A stretch of 64,000 nucleotides of DNA from Bacteroidia bacterium (lineage in GTDB: Bacteria; Bacteroidota; Bacteroidia; B-17B0; Aurantibacillaceae): positions 62,001 through 126,000 of the forward strand of contig JALHRL010000005.1 of the NCBI GenBank assembly GCA_022841465.1, given 5' to 3'. The translations under genes and the position numbers were made by a program. This document shows, piece by piece, positions 24,647 to 33,842 of the stretch. How positions within the stretch are numbered: position 1 is the first letter of the stretch; every line of letters starts with the position of its first letter. The notes under the pieces are model-generated. The model was not told where the DNA came from and did no database searches. It saw nothing but the letters and a program-made list of their open reading frames with translations.

Positions 24647-26383
24647 TTAAAAAGGCACAAAAGTTAAACCAAGTGTAAAATTAAATCGTTGGGTTGGGTA
24701 GTTTTCCCACCGGAAATAACGTTGGTTAGCAATATTATTAAATCGTCCGAAAAAGCTTAGCATCTTACTGTATCTGTATTCGGCTTCTAGGTTGGCATCT
24801 ACCAAACCTTGTATTTGTTTGTTTACTAAGGTTTTTACACCTAAGTCATTTATACTTTGTGTTCTTACCCATTGCTGACCAATAACAAAAATGTCTCCGC
24901 GTAAAATAATTTTACTTTTTAAATTATAAATTCCTGAAAAGGTTAAATCAAAATCGGGTTTGTGAAACGCTCTTTCAAAATCTTTTACCTGATAAATGTA
25001 GTAGCTTCCTTTACCAATAAAATGAATTTTTTCGTTTAATTGATATTTTATTTGGCTGCTTATGTTAATTACACTTGCATTGCTGTACAACACTCCAAAT
25101 CTGTTATACAATTGCATTTGTGCCATGTAATTGGGCGCATAAAAATGCATACTGTCAAACTGGCTATATGTTCCTTTTAAATCGTAACTGGTATTGCTGC
25201 TTAAATTTCCTTTTAAACCAACATAAAAATTGTATTTGTTATTGGTGTTGGTGTATTTAAATGTGGAGTCAACAAACGGGTTTTCGTTACTGTAACTTCT
25301 TAAACTATTTTTTTGCAAGCCCCCTGAAGCTCCAGCATAAGGGATAATGAGATTTTCATAAATATTGTATTCTACATTTAAATTCGGATAAAAATAAAAC
25401 CTTGTCTTATCATCTAAATGATCAAGGGTGGCTTTTAAACCCATAACTGCTTTCCATTTTTTTCCGCCGGCTTCAAACGATGGTGCCAGCGAAACAATTA
25501 AGTTGTTAATGGTATCGTTACTTAATTGATGGTTATAAAAATCAGTATACAAACCAACATTTAATTTTTCTTTATTAATAAAGAGGCTTACATCTGCAGC
25601 TGCATTTACGTTGGTTTCTGAGTTTCTGGGCAAGCCTTGTAAATTATAAAACCCTGCTCTTATAATGTGATTAATTTTTGAACTGTCGGTAAAATGACTT
25701 TGCAACACAATTTTAGGCTCTATTAGTTGATACACTTGTTTGATGAAACTTCTTTCTGCCGTTATTTTTGTAGCATCAAACCCATAATAATGTACAGTGT
25801 TTCGTGCATAATCAAAACTACCCAAAAGAGTATGCTTTTTATAAAACTTTTTACCGTAAACGGTTCCAGTGTTATCACTAAATCCGCTGTATCCTGTGTT
25901 TTCTAGAGTTGCACTGCTTGAAAAATGTTTTAAATGTGCACCGTAGGCCATATTACGAGAACGGGTATTACTTATAAAAAATTCACCGTAAGGCATATTG
26001 TAAAGCGGACTGTAACCTGCTTTAATTAAAGCGTGATATAATTTATTAATGGGCTCGTTTTTCATTTTAGCCGCATCAATTTTTTGAACCTGATATTTTG
26101 GGAACAAAGGATTACTTACAATGCTATACTTAATGTCCTTTATTCTTTGCACACTGTCTTTAATTTCAGGAATTTCAGCAAATTTGATAGACTCTTTAAC
26201 AACAGGAACAAAATCGCTTTTAGCAGTGTAAGTGTTCTCTACCGTATTTTGAGAAAAACATACCACAGCATGCCCAATTACTAAAAGAAGTATTAAGATA
26301 AATTGAAGAATGTTTTTTTGCCTTTTAGTTAAGCCTAAAATCGATTCTTTTTCTACTACATTATAATTTATTTCTGAACTCAT
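24647..26383 (-). CDS. outer membrane beta-barrel protein paired with TPR protein
   Basis: 578 residues. A membrane/signal segment lies at about 27-45 (FILILLLVIGHAVVCFSQ) after an unusual 25-residue charged N-terminal region. A short periplasmic part (about 46-120) is followed by a barrel with strands such as YGAHLKHFSSSATL and WKAVMGLKATLDHL. It ends RFNFTLGLTFVPF, a typical terminal barrel strand. It looks like a TonB-receptor barrel without a plug. It lies 30 bp after a 1024-residue TPR gene and is probably co-transcribed. Substrate unknown. Confidence 0.8.
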   Translation of the reverse strand: MSSEINYNVVEKESILGLTKRQKNILQFILILLLVIGHAVVCFSQNTVENTYTAKSDFVPVVKESIKFAEIPEIKDSVQRIKDIKYSIVSNPLFPKYQVQKIDAAKMKNEPINKLYHALIKAGYSPLYNMPYGEFFISNTRSRNMAYGAHLKHFSSSATLENTGYSGFSDNTGTVYGKKFYKKHTLLGSFDYARNTVHYYGFDATKITAERSFIKQVYQLIEPKIVLQSHFTDSSKINHIIRAGFYNLQGLPRNSETNVNAAADVSLFINKEKLNVGLYTDFYNHQLSNDTINNLIVSLAPSFEAGGKKWKAVMGLKATLDHLDDKTRFYFYPNLNVEYNIYENLIIPYAGASGGLQKNSLRSYSNENPFVDSTFKYTNTNNKYNFYVGLKGNLSSNTSYDLKGTYSQFDSMHFYAPNYMAQMQLYNRFGVLYSNASVINISSQIKYQLNEKIHFIGKGSYYIYQVKDFERAFHKPDFDLTFSGIYNLKSKIILRGDIFVIGQQWVRTQSINDLGVKTLVNKQIQGLVDANLEAEYRYSKMLSFFGRFNNIANQRYFRWENYPTQRFNFTLGLTFVPF

Positions 26384-26413
26384 GTTGTACTGTTTATTTA
26401 ATTAGTACAGGTA

Positions 26414-29400
26414 TTATTTCTCTTTAAATTCTATATTTAATTCTTCAGAAGGCTTGCTTTCTTCTTCATTTTTCTTTGCTTCTTCTGCTTTAAGGGTATT
26501 TAATTTTGCAATGGCTTCATCTAGGTACTCTTGCTTTGGTTTGCTATCTATAATAGTTTCTAAAATTACGGTTGCATCTGCCTTATCACCTTTGGCAATG
26601 TACATGTCTGCCAACAATAACATACCTTTGTTATTCCAATCATCATTGCTGTATTCGTATCCAATTAGTTTGTTTATTCCTTTTTCAACCTCTTTGTAAT
26701 CTTGTTTTTTAAAGTTTATTAAAGCAATGTAATACAACGCTTCAGCACCTGAAATGTTTTTTGCAGTTTTACTCATGGCTGTAAATTCAATCAAGGCATC
26801 GTTTAAGCTATTGGTTTCGTATAAACACTTGGCTTTAATATATTTTACTTCACTGGTTTGTTGAGGGAATAGTTTTTCATTGTTTAAAATATCGTTACAA
26901 GCACTTAATGCAGTGTCGTACTTGTTTAAGTTAAACGCGCAACGCATGGTTCCAAACCGGGAGTTTGTTCTATTTACTGCACTTTCGGCTAATTCTTTTA
27001 ATAAAATAAATTGTGGAAGAGCATCTGAATAATTTTTGTTTTTATAGTTAATGTAAGAGGCTTTAGCTAAGGAGGTTTCTGTATATAAACTTCTGCTTTT
27101 TCTTAAAACGAAATTGTAGCCGGGTAAAGCTTTGTCATATAAATTTTTGCTGTAAGCACATTCGGCATAATTAAATTGTGCTTCTAAAATAAATTTGCCA
27201 TCCGGAAATTTGCTAATATAGGTAGCCCACTTTTCTATTGCAACATCGTAATTTTTTTGATTGTAGTAAGCATCTTTCGCAGTTTCATAAGTTGCTGCTT
27301 CAATTTGATTTACATCTAAAGGATTTCCTAAATCAGCAAAATACTTTTCCATTTCATCTATCTGTCCTTTTTCTTTAAAAACTGTTTTCACTTGTTCCAT
27401 TACATTTTTTGCTTCCTCACTTTTTGAATCGTTTTTTAAATATTTTGTAAAGTATTCTAAAGCTTTATCATCTTGTTTTCTGCCATAATAAATGTTACCT
27501 AGTTTAGCTAAGCAATTTTGGGTAGAGCGAGAGTTAGCGTAGTTGGTTAAAATTTTATTGTAATAAATAATGGCGTTTTCTTCTTCCTTTAGATTTTCAT
27601 AGTAGGTGTCCGCAATTTCATTAATAACCTGACTTAAATAAATAGATCCCGGATATTTTGATTCTATTAATTTTAAATCAGAAATTTTTTCTTTGTATTT
27701 TTTTAAAACACCATAACAAATAGATCGTTGGAAAATGGCATAATCTACATCTACTTTATTTACATTTATTCCTTCGGTATATAATTCAATAGCCTGACTG
27801 AAACTTGTATTCATAAAATAGCAATCGGCTGCTCTTATGTTGGCATCTGCTTTTTTGTTGAGGTCAGGAAAGTTTTTAGAAAGCAAGTATTTTCTAAAGG
27901 CAATATTAGCATTGGTGTAATCTTCTTTTTCTTTACGTTGAAAGTAAGCATAACCAATATTGTAATTAACAGTTTCGTATTCCGCTAAAGATGGCGCACC
28001 TTCCATCACTAAAAACTTTTTCCAAATATCAATAGCAGTAGTATAATCTTTACGGATATAAGAAATTTCACCTAACCAATATTGGTTTAAACAGTTAAGA
28101 ATTAAATCAGAATTTTGCTCTTGCGATTTTTTAAATGTTTTTTCAGCATCATTGTATTTTCCGTTATTAAATAAATCAACCCCCTTAAAATAAATTAGTT
28201 TTTGGTAAGTTACTTTTAAAATAGGATCAATGGTGCCCATGTTTTCAATGCTTTTAATTGCCTGATCATAATTGCGTGTGGTAGAGTAAACGTTAATTAA
28301 AAATTTGTAAACCTCTTCTTTGCGCGGCGCTGTTGGGTATTCTTTTAAATACTTGGTAAAGGCTTTAACGGCTTCGTTATACGGACTAAAATCTAACTCA
28401 TAACTTATTTTAGCGAAACTAAACAATGCATCTTCTGTAATTTTTTTATCGAAGTTAATGGTGTAGGCACTGTAAAAAGCATTTTTAGCTTTTAATTTAT
28501 CGTTTAATTTTAAGTAAGAATCTGCCATGTGGTACCATGCGTTCTGTGCCAATGAATCTTTTATGTCAGTTACATTTTCTAATTGTTTTATTGCATTTGG
28601 GTAATCACCGGTTTTATAATAGCAGTAACCTAAAGCATAATTTCCGCTGTGGTTATAATTTGTTGCTAAATCTGTTTTCTTTAAATAAACAATGGCATTA
28701 CTAAAATCTTTTAAGTGATAGTAACTCTCGCCAATCATTCGGTTTATTTCATTTTCTTTTTGAATGTTGGCGCTATCATTTAACAGCTGTGGTGCACTTG
28801 TTGTTACGGTTTCGTACTTGCCCTGAATAAAATAAATTTGTGTTATATAATAAGGAACAACAGATTGAAAGGTTTCGTTTCCAACCAATTTATTAAAACC
28901 TGCTAAAGCTATCTCGTAATTTTTTTCAGTATAAGAAATGTGCGAGTAATAATAAATGGCAGGATACATGTATTTGTTATCCTTGTCTTTTATTTCAAAA
29001 AAATCTGCCTTTGCCTTTTCCAATTGGTTTAATGTAAAATAACTGTACCCGCGTTTAAAATAATACTCTTCTAATTCCGTTTTTGTTAGTTTAAAATGAT
29101 CTATTTTATTTAAATATTCTAGTGTTTCTTCATACTTCTTTTTTCGGAATGCCGATTTCCCTAAATAAAAGTTTGCTTTGTTAACTTTAATGCTTTCCGG
29201 ATATTTTTCTATAAAATCTTTCATACGCCATTCCCCATCTTTATGAAAAAGTTCAATGGCGCAGGCTGCTGCGTAAAACGTAGCATCGGTTTTTAAAGTA
29301 GATTTAGCTTTGGAGTTGATGTAGTCATCAAAGGCCTTTTGTGCACTTACAAATTGGTTTTTATCAAACAGCTCTAATCCGCTTTTGTATAAAGCATCAA

Positions 29401-29488
29401 CATCTAATTGTATCGCGGTTTTTTGTGCTTGCGAAAACAAAACAGATAAAAGTATCGAAATAGCAAAAACTACTTTTCTGGTAAACAT
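26414..29488 (-). CDS. large periplasmic tetratricopeptide repeat protein
   Basis: 1024 residues from the ATG at 29488 (MFTRKVVFAISILLSVLFSQAQ, a signal peptide). A TTG at 29506 is also in frame but adds nothing. Nearly the whole mature chain is TPR: repeats of about 34-37 residues with the pattern W/Y..G..Y....Y..A, for example YYHLKDFSNAIVYLKKTDLA and AIYYYSHISYTEKNYEIALAG. Such scaffolds bring envelope proteins together. A charged tail (AEEAKKNEEESKPSEELN) ends it. It is the first gene of a two-gene unit with the barrel at 24647-26383. Confidence 0.9.
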   Translation of the reverse strand: MFTRKVVFAISILLSVLFSQAQKTAIQLDVDALYKSGLELFDKNQFVSAQKAFDDYINSKAKSTLKTDATFYAAACAIELFHKDGEWRMKDFIEKYPESIKVNKANFYLGKSAFRKKKYEETLEYLNKIDHFKLTKTELEEYYFKRGYSYFTLNQLEKAKADFFEIKDKDNKYMYPAIYYYSHISYTEKNYEIALAGFNKLVGNETFQSVVPYYITQIYFIQGKYETVTTSAPQLLNDSANIQKENEINRMIGESYYHLKDFSNAIVYLKKTDLATNYNHSGNYALGYCYYKTGDYPNAIKQLENVTDIKDSLAQNAWYHMADSYLKLNDKLKAKNAFYSAYTINFDKKITEDALFSFAKISYELDFSPYNEAVKAFTKYLKEYPTAPRKEEVYKFLINVYSTTRNYDQAIKSIENMGTIDPILKVTYQKLIYFKGVDLFNNGKYNDAEKTFKKSQEQNSDLILNCLNQYWLGEISYIRKDYTTAIDIWKKFLVMEGAPSLAEYETVNYNIGYAYFQRKEKEDYTNANIAFRKYLLSKNFPDLNKKADANIRAADCYFMNTSFSQAIELYTEGINVNKVDVDYAIFQRSICYGVLKKYKEKISDLKLIESKYPGSIYLSQVINEIADTYYENLKEEENAIIYYNKILTNYANSRSTQNCLAKLGNIYYGRKQDDKALEYFTKYLKNDSKSEEAKNVMEQVKTVFKEKGQIDEMEKYFADLGNPLDVNQIEAATYETAKDAYYNQKNYDVAIEKWATYISKFPDGKFILEAQFNYAECAYSKNLYDKALPGYNFVLRKSRSLYTETSLAKASYINYKNKNYSDALPQFILLKELAESAVNRTNSRFGTMRCAFNLNKYDTALSACNDILNNEKLFPQQTSEVKYIKAKCLYETNSLNDALIEFTAMSKTAKNISGAEALYYIALINFKKQDYKEVEKGINKLIGYEYSNDDWNNKGMLLLADMYIAKGDKADATVILETIIDSKPKQEYLDEAIAKLNTLKAEEAKKNEEESKPSEELNIEFKEK

Positions 29489-29661
29489 GTATGGTAAATT
29501 AATCAAGGTAGAATTTATCTCAATAAATGTACTTTGGTTTAGATTACAACATTCGCTACTTTAACTGCAATTATTAACGCGCTAATGTTGATATTGTTAC
29601 AGCACTATTATTTTGGAAGGGAACATTTAAGTTAACTTAGTGTTTTGATACCGTAAATTAC

Positions 29662-30330
29662 ATGCAAGATTTAATAAATTTTGAGAATATTACCTTAATG
29701 CAAGAGGAACGACCTGTTGTTACGGGGCTTAGTGTTAAAATTGGTAAAGGAGAGTTTGTTTATTTATTAGGTAAAACCGGAAGCGGAAAATCTAGTTTTT
29801 TAAAAACGGTTTATGCCGATTTACCCTTAGGTACGGGTTCGGCTATGGTGGCGGGTTACGATTTAGCTACTATTAAAGCCAAAGAAATACCTTATTTAAG
29901 GAGAAAGTTAGGAATTGTGTTTCAAGATTTTCAGTTGCTTTCCGATAGAACAGTAGGCGATAACCTAAAGTTTGTAATGAAAGCCACCGGTTGGAAAGAA
30001 GAAGCAAAAATTAATTTACGCGTAAAAGAGGTTTTGCAAAAAGTAGGTTTAGAAAGCAAAGAAAAAAACATGCCCCACGAACTTTCCGGCGGAGAGCAAC
30101 AGCGCGTTAGTGTTGCCAGAGCTTTGGTAAACGACCCTGAAATTATTTTGGCCGATGAGCCAACCGGTAACCTCGATCCCGAAACATCTGAAGAAATTGT
30201 GAAACTGCTGAAATCATTGGCAGAAAGCGGACGAACAGTGCTTTTTGCCACACACGATATGATGGTGTACAATAAGTACAAAAGCCGTACCCTTAATTTT
30301 GAAGGCGGAAAGGTTACGGAGTTAAATTGA
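29662..30330 (+). CDS. ftsE: cell division ATP-binding protein FtsE
   Basis: 222 residues. ABC ATPase that with FtsX controls peptidoglycan hydrolases at the division site. Walker A GKTGSGKS, Q-loop VFQDFQLL, signature LSGGEQQR, Walker B IILADEPTGNLDP and H-loop ATHD are all present. The spacing and the opening FENITLMQEERPVVTGLSVKIGKGEFVYL match the Bacteroidota FtsE. ftsX is not adjacent; instead a small lipoprotein gene overlaps its stop (TGATG). LolD-type ABC proteins are the main alternative. Confidence 0.88.
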   Translation: MQDLINFENITLMQEERPVVTGLSVKIGKGEFVYLLGKTGSGKSSFLKTVYADLPLGTGSAMVAGYDLATIKAKEIPYLRRKLGIVFQDFQLLSDRTVGDNLKFVMKATGWKEEAKINLRVKEVLQKVGLESKEKNMPHELSGGEQQRVSVARALVNDPEIILADEPTGNLDPETSEEIVKLLKSLAESGRTVLFATHDMMVYNKYKSRTLNFEGGKVTELN

Positions 30331-30755
30331 TGACACGTTTATTTTTACTTATACTTTCTGCACTTATTATTTCCTGCACCTCCAACAACCGCCAAAAGGA
30401 AAACGAAGAATATTTTAAAGCAGAAATTGAACAACGAATAATTGCTATAAAAAACATTAAAGCAACCAACGATTCTCTTTTGATTAACACCGATGAGGTA
30501 GAGGCAGAAATTAATCGCCTTATTTTACTATCAAAAGATGTAGAAAATTCACAAGCAGCCATTAACAGTGCAAAAATGTATTTTGATAAGGTTGCAAAAG
30601 AATATAATTTAAACCGAGCCGATTTTATTGATATTGGCCCCGGAATGAATAGGGAAGAAATTGAAGTTTCTTTAAAAAGTAACCAAATTAACCTTTTTAA
30701 CCAGATAATTTTTAAATACAGCAAGCAAAAACCCGCTGTTTATACCGCTCATTAA
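30330..30755 (+). CDS. small lipoprotein translationally coupled to ftsE
   Basis: 141 residues from the ATG at 30330, overlapping the ftsE stop by one base. Signal and lipobox MTRLFLLILSALIISC (Cys16). The mature chain is mostly helical and charged (about 25-110), likely a short coiled coil, ending in a basic tail KYSKQKPAVYTAH. Not recognised. The coupling to ftsE suggests an envelope role linked to division, which is inference from position only. Confidence 0.8.
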   Translation: MTRLFLLILSALIISCTSNNRQKENEEYFKAEIEQRIIAIKNIKATNDSLLINTDEVEAEINRLILLSKDVENSQAAINSAKMYFDKVAKEYNLNRADFIDIGPGMNREEIEVSLKSNQINLFNQIIFKYSKQKPAVYTAH

Positions 30756-30799
30756 AATTTCATTAAACCTATTATTGAATTCACTAACTTTATGTAATA

Positions 30800-32341
30800 A
30801 TGAAAGTTTATTGTTTCATATTCGCGGTTTTTTTCTTTTTTAATATAAGTTCTCAAAACCCATATAATAACGAGGATTTTGAAAGCTCAACTTCTACACC
30901 ACTTACAAACTCATTGCAAGTGTCAGGATGGGTATTAACGAATGCTTCTAATAATAATCAGCAAGACACGCTTTGTAATAAGTTTTGCGACAGTTTATTG
31001 ATTCCCATCAAATCGTATGTAATTAATCATTCACCCAGTGCTGGTTATATTGACACCATTATTGGCGCGCAATATCCTATTTTTTCTGTTTTTGGTTCCG
31101 GAACACCTAATGCTGGAGGAAGTGTAAATCCGCATCTTTCAAATTTAAAAGGCACGTCATTTTTGCGAATTAGTTCCTCCTTCAATAATGAAAACTCTGG
31201 TATTCAACAAGCTTCAAAAAAAATATTTATAACACCGGCAAATTGTGTTTTTAAATATGCTTATATATTTGTTGGTAATGATCTAACTCCATGTTGTTTT
31301 CTTCAGAATTTATTTAAGATTAGGGCTAAGAATTTAAGTAACAATTTAGTAATTAGTAATTTTAATCGTTTAATAAAACCTCATTTATCAGGATCAAATA
31401 GTTGTGGTCAAGGAAATACAGGTTTATATTATGATTGTGGCACAAGTATCCCATTTTCTAGTATAACTAATAAAGCATACAACAGATGGGAAGTAACGCA
31501 ACTTGATTTAACCAATTTTATTGGAGATACTTTAAGGTTTGATTTTTGTGTTAATGACCGTGTTCAAATAAATTTTTGGGGCTCCGGTGGCTATGCATAC
31601 CTTGATACAGAAACAAAACCAGGTATGATTTATGCAAATGGGAACATTTCTACATCTGCAACTTTTTCAGCATGTGCATCGGCAACTTTATCAGCTCTTC
31701 CAAATTACACTTACAGTTGGAATGGGCCAGCCGGTTCAAACATTAATAATAATTCCAATCAAACTATAGTTGTAAGTACAAGTGGGGTATATAACTTAAC
31801 TTTAATGCAAGGTGCAAGCATTGTTGGTACCCAATCAATAAATGTTAATATTGTAACACCATTGCCTGTTAATTTTACCTCTACCAAAGACACCCTATGT
31901 AAAGGTCAAACAACTACGTTAACTATTAATTATTCTCACATTGGTCATTTAACATCATATACTTGGAGCACCGGCTCTTTTCTCCCGTATTTTGCTGTTT
32001 CTCCAAGTATTTCTACATCTTATTATATAAATGCTCATGATACAAATGGATGTTTGACTTCTTTTATGAAAACCATTCATGTAACATTATGTTCGGGAAT
32101 TGAAGAATTACCTTTAATAAAGAACGAAGTTTTTGTTTTCCCAAATCCAAATCCCGGAGAATTTACCATTAAAACTATTGAAGACGATGTGGCAACTTTA
32201 TATGATAATATTGGAAGAATTGTTGATGTTGTAATTTTAAATAAGGAAAATAATTACAGCTATCATTTTGAAGCTTTTAAGCCAGGAATGTATTTAATTA
32301 AGACTAAGTGGAAGTGTTTTAAGCTTGCAGTGTCAGATTAA
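30800..32341 (+). CDS. T9SS secreted protein with jelly-roll-like domain and Ig-like repeats
   Basis: 513 residues. Signal peptide ends at NISSQ (residue 19). Residues about 20-275 resemble the N-terminal domain of the 2029-residue protein at 53922-60011: NEDFES, CVFKYAYIFVGNDLTPCC, W..TQLDLTNFIGDTLRF and GGYAYLD.E. Two Ig/PKD-like repeats follow with YSWNGPAGSNINNNSNQT and SYTWSTGSF. The last 80 residues (EVFVFPNPNPGEFTI to FKLAVSD) form a type-A T9SS sorting domain. It is likely surface-exposed or released. Function, probably ligand or carbohydrate binding, is inference. Confidence 0.87.
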   Translation: MKVYCFIFAVFFFFNISSQNPYNNEDFESSTSTPLTNSLQVSGWVLTNASNNNQQDTLCNKFCDSLLIPIKSYVINHSPSAGYIDTIIGAQYPIFSVFGSGTPNAGGSVNPHLSNLKGTSFLRISSSFNNENSGIQQASKKIFITPANCVFKYAYIFVGNDLTPCCFLQNLFKIRAKNLSNNLVISNFNRLIKPHLSGSNSCGQGNTGLYYDCGTSIPFSSITNKAYNRWEVTQLDLTNFIGDTLRFDFCVNDRVQINFWGSGGYAYLDTETKPGMIYANGNISTSATFSACASATLSALPNYTYSWNGPAGSNINNNSNQTIVVSTSGVYNLTLMQGASIVGTQSINVNIVTPLPVNFTSTKDTLCKGQTTTLTINYSHIGHLTSYTWSTGSFLPYFAVSPSISTSYYINAHDTNGCLTSFMKTIHVTLCSGIEELPLIKNEVFVFPNPNPGEFTIKTIEDDVATLYDNIGRIVDVVILNKENNYSYHFEAFKPGMYLIKTKWKCFKLAVSD

Positions 32342-32429
32342 TGGGTTAAATATCTCTAATAAATTTATTATTTAAACTAATAATAATTACCACCTATTTT
32401 CTTATTTTTACCTGCTTAATTTAAATACC

Positions 32430-33842
32430 TTGGTTTTTGCCAGCATAACCTTTTTAGTTTACGTATTGCCACTGTTTTTATTGGCTTATCATTTATTTCC
32501 GCACAAACTAAAAAACGCATTTATTTTATTATTCAGTATCTTTTTTTATTCGTGGGGCGGACCAAAATTTATCCTTGCCATTTTAGTAACAACGTTTATT
32601 GATTTTCATTTGGTGAACGCAATGCATAAAAGCAAAAACAAGGGCAATAAATTAAAATTGCTAGTTTTTTCATTGGCTATAAATTTGGGTTTGCTGTTTT
32701 ATTTTAAATACTGTAATTTTTTTATAGATAATTTTAATGCTTTACTAGGCATGGATTTAAGTCTTGCAAAAATTATTTTACCCATTGGAATTTCTTTTTA
32801 CACTTTTGAAAGTATTACTTATGTTGTGGATGTTTACAGAGGAATTCACAAGCCCCTTAAAAATTTCTGGCATTACCAAACCTATATTTTACTTTTCCCA
32901 AAATTAATTGCAGGCCCTATTGTTCGTTATCACGATATAGCTGACCAAATTACTAATCGCGAAAAAAACTATACACCCGATGTTAAACTTAGCGGCTTTC
33001 TTATTTTTTGTTTTGGTTTGGCAAAAAAAGCAATTATTGCTAATACCTTGGGAATGCAAGCCGATGCCGTTTTTAGTTTACCTGCCGATCAAATAGATAC
33101 CGCAGCTGCATGGGTTGGTGCAATTGCTTACACCTTTCAAATTTATTTTGATTTTAGCGGCTATAGCGATATGGCCATTGGTTTGTGTAAAATTATGGGT
33201 TTTAGAATTCCTGAAAATTTTAATAACCCGTATATATCTACCAGCATCACCGATTTTTGGCGCAGCTGGCACATTACCCTAGGTACCTGGATGAAAAATT
33301 ACTTGTACATACCATTGGGTGGTAATAAAGTTTCATCCGGAAAATTGTATCGCAATTTGTTTGTGGTGTTTTTACTTTCGGGTTTTTGGCACGGTGCCAG
33401 TTGGAATTTTATTTTATGGGGCGCATACCATGGTGTGTTTTTGGTAATGGAGCGTTTGTTTCTAGGGAATATCTTAGCCAAAGTGGGCAAATTTGTTTCT
33501 ATTCCTTTTACATTTATAGTGGTAATTACCGGATGGGTTTTGTTTAGAAACGAAAACATTTCGTTTGGCTTAAATGTAATTAAGCAAATGTATTCGTTTA
33601 ATTTCTTTGACGGTAAGTTTGCTATCAACAACGATTTTATGTTTATGGCAACATTGGCTTTAATTATTTCTATGTTTGCCATTTTTCCAAAAACACTTTC
33701 CATTCAACAAAAATTGTATGGCGAAAATTTCGGTAGTACCGGCAAATGGGCACTGGTATTGGCAAGTGTAAGTTTGTTCTACATCTCATTAAGTTATATT
33801 TCTGCTTTAAATTTTAATCCATTTATTTACTTCAGGTTTTAG
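32430..33842 (+). CDS. MBOAT family membrane O-acyltransferase (AlgI-like)
   Basis: 470 residues with about ten or more membrane helices. It moves an acyl group, usually acetyl, across the membrane for transfer to a surface polysaccharide. Motifs: FYFKYCNFF, LPIGISFYTFESITYVVDVYRG, DFSGYSDMAIGLC, ITDFWRSWHITLGTWMKNYLYIPLGG and LSGFWHGASWNFILWGAYHG with the catalytic His. The start is a TTG: the opening MVFASITFLVYVLPLFLL matches the usual family start and no in-frame ATG lies nearby. Its stop overlaps the GTG start of the AlgJ/AlgX-like gene. Confidence 0.93.
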   Translation: MVFASITFLVYVLPLFLLAYHLFPHKLKNAFILLFSIFFYSWGGPKFILAILVTTFIDFHLVNAMHKSKNKGNKLKLLVFSLAINLGLLFYFKYCNFFIDNFNALLGMDLSLAKIILPIGISFYTFESITYVVDVYRGIHKPLKNFWHYQTYILLFPKLIAGPIVRYHDIADQITNREKNYTPDVKLSGFLIFCFGLAKKAIIANTLGMQADAVFSLPADQIDTAAAWVGAIAYTFQIYFDFSGYSDMAIGLCKIMGFRIPENFNNPYISTSITDFWRSWHITLGTWMKNYLYIPLGGNKVSSGKLYRNLFVVFLLSGFWHGASWNFILWGAYHGVFLVMERLFLGNILAKVGKFVSIPFTFIVVITGWVLFRNENISFGLNVIKQMYSFNFFDGKFAINNDFMFMATLALIISMFAIFPKTLSIQQKLYGENFGSTGKWALVLASVSLFYISLSYISALNFNPFIYFRF

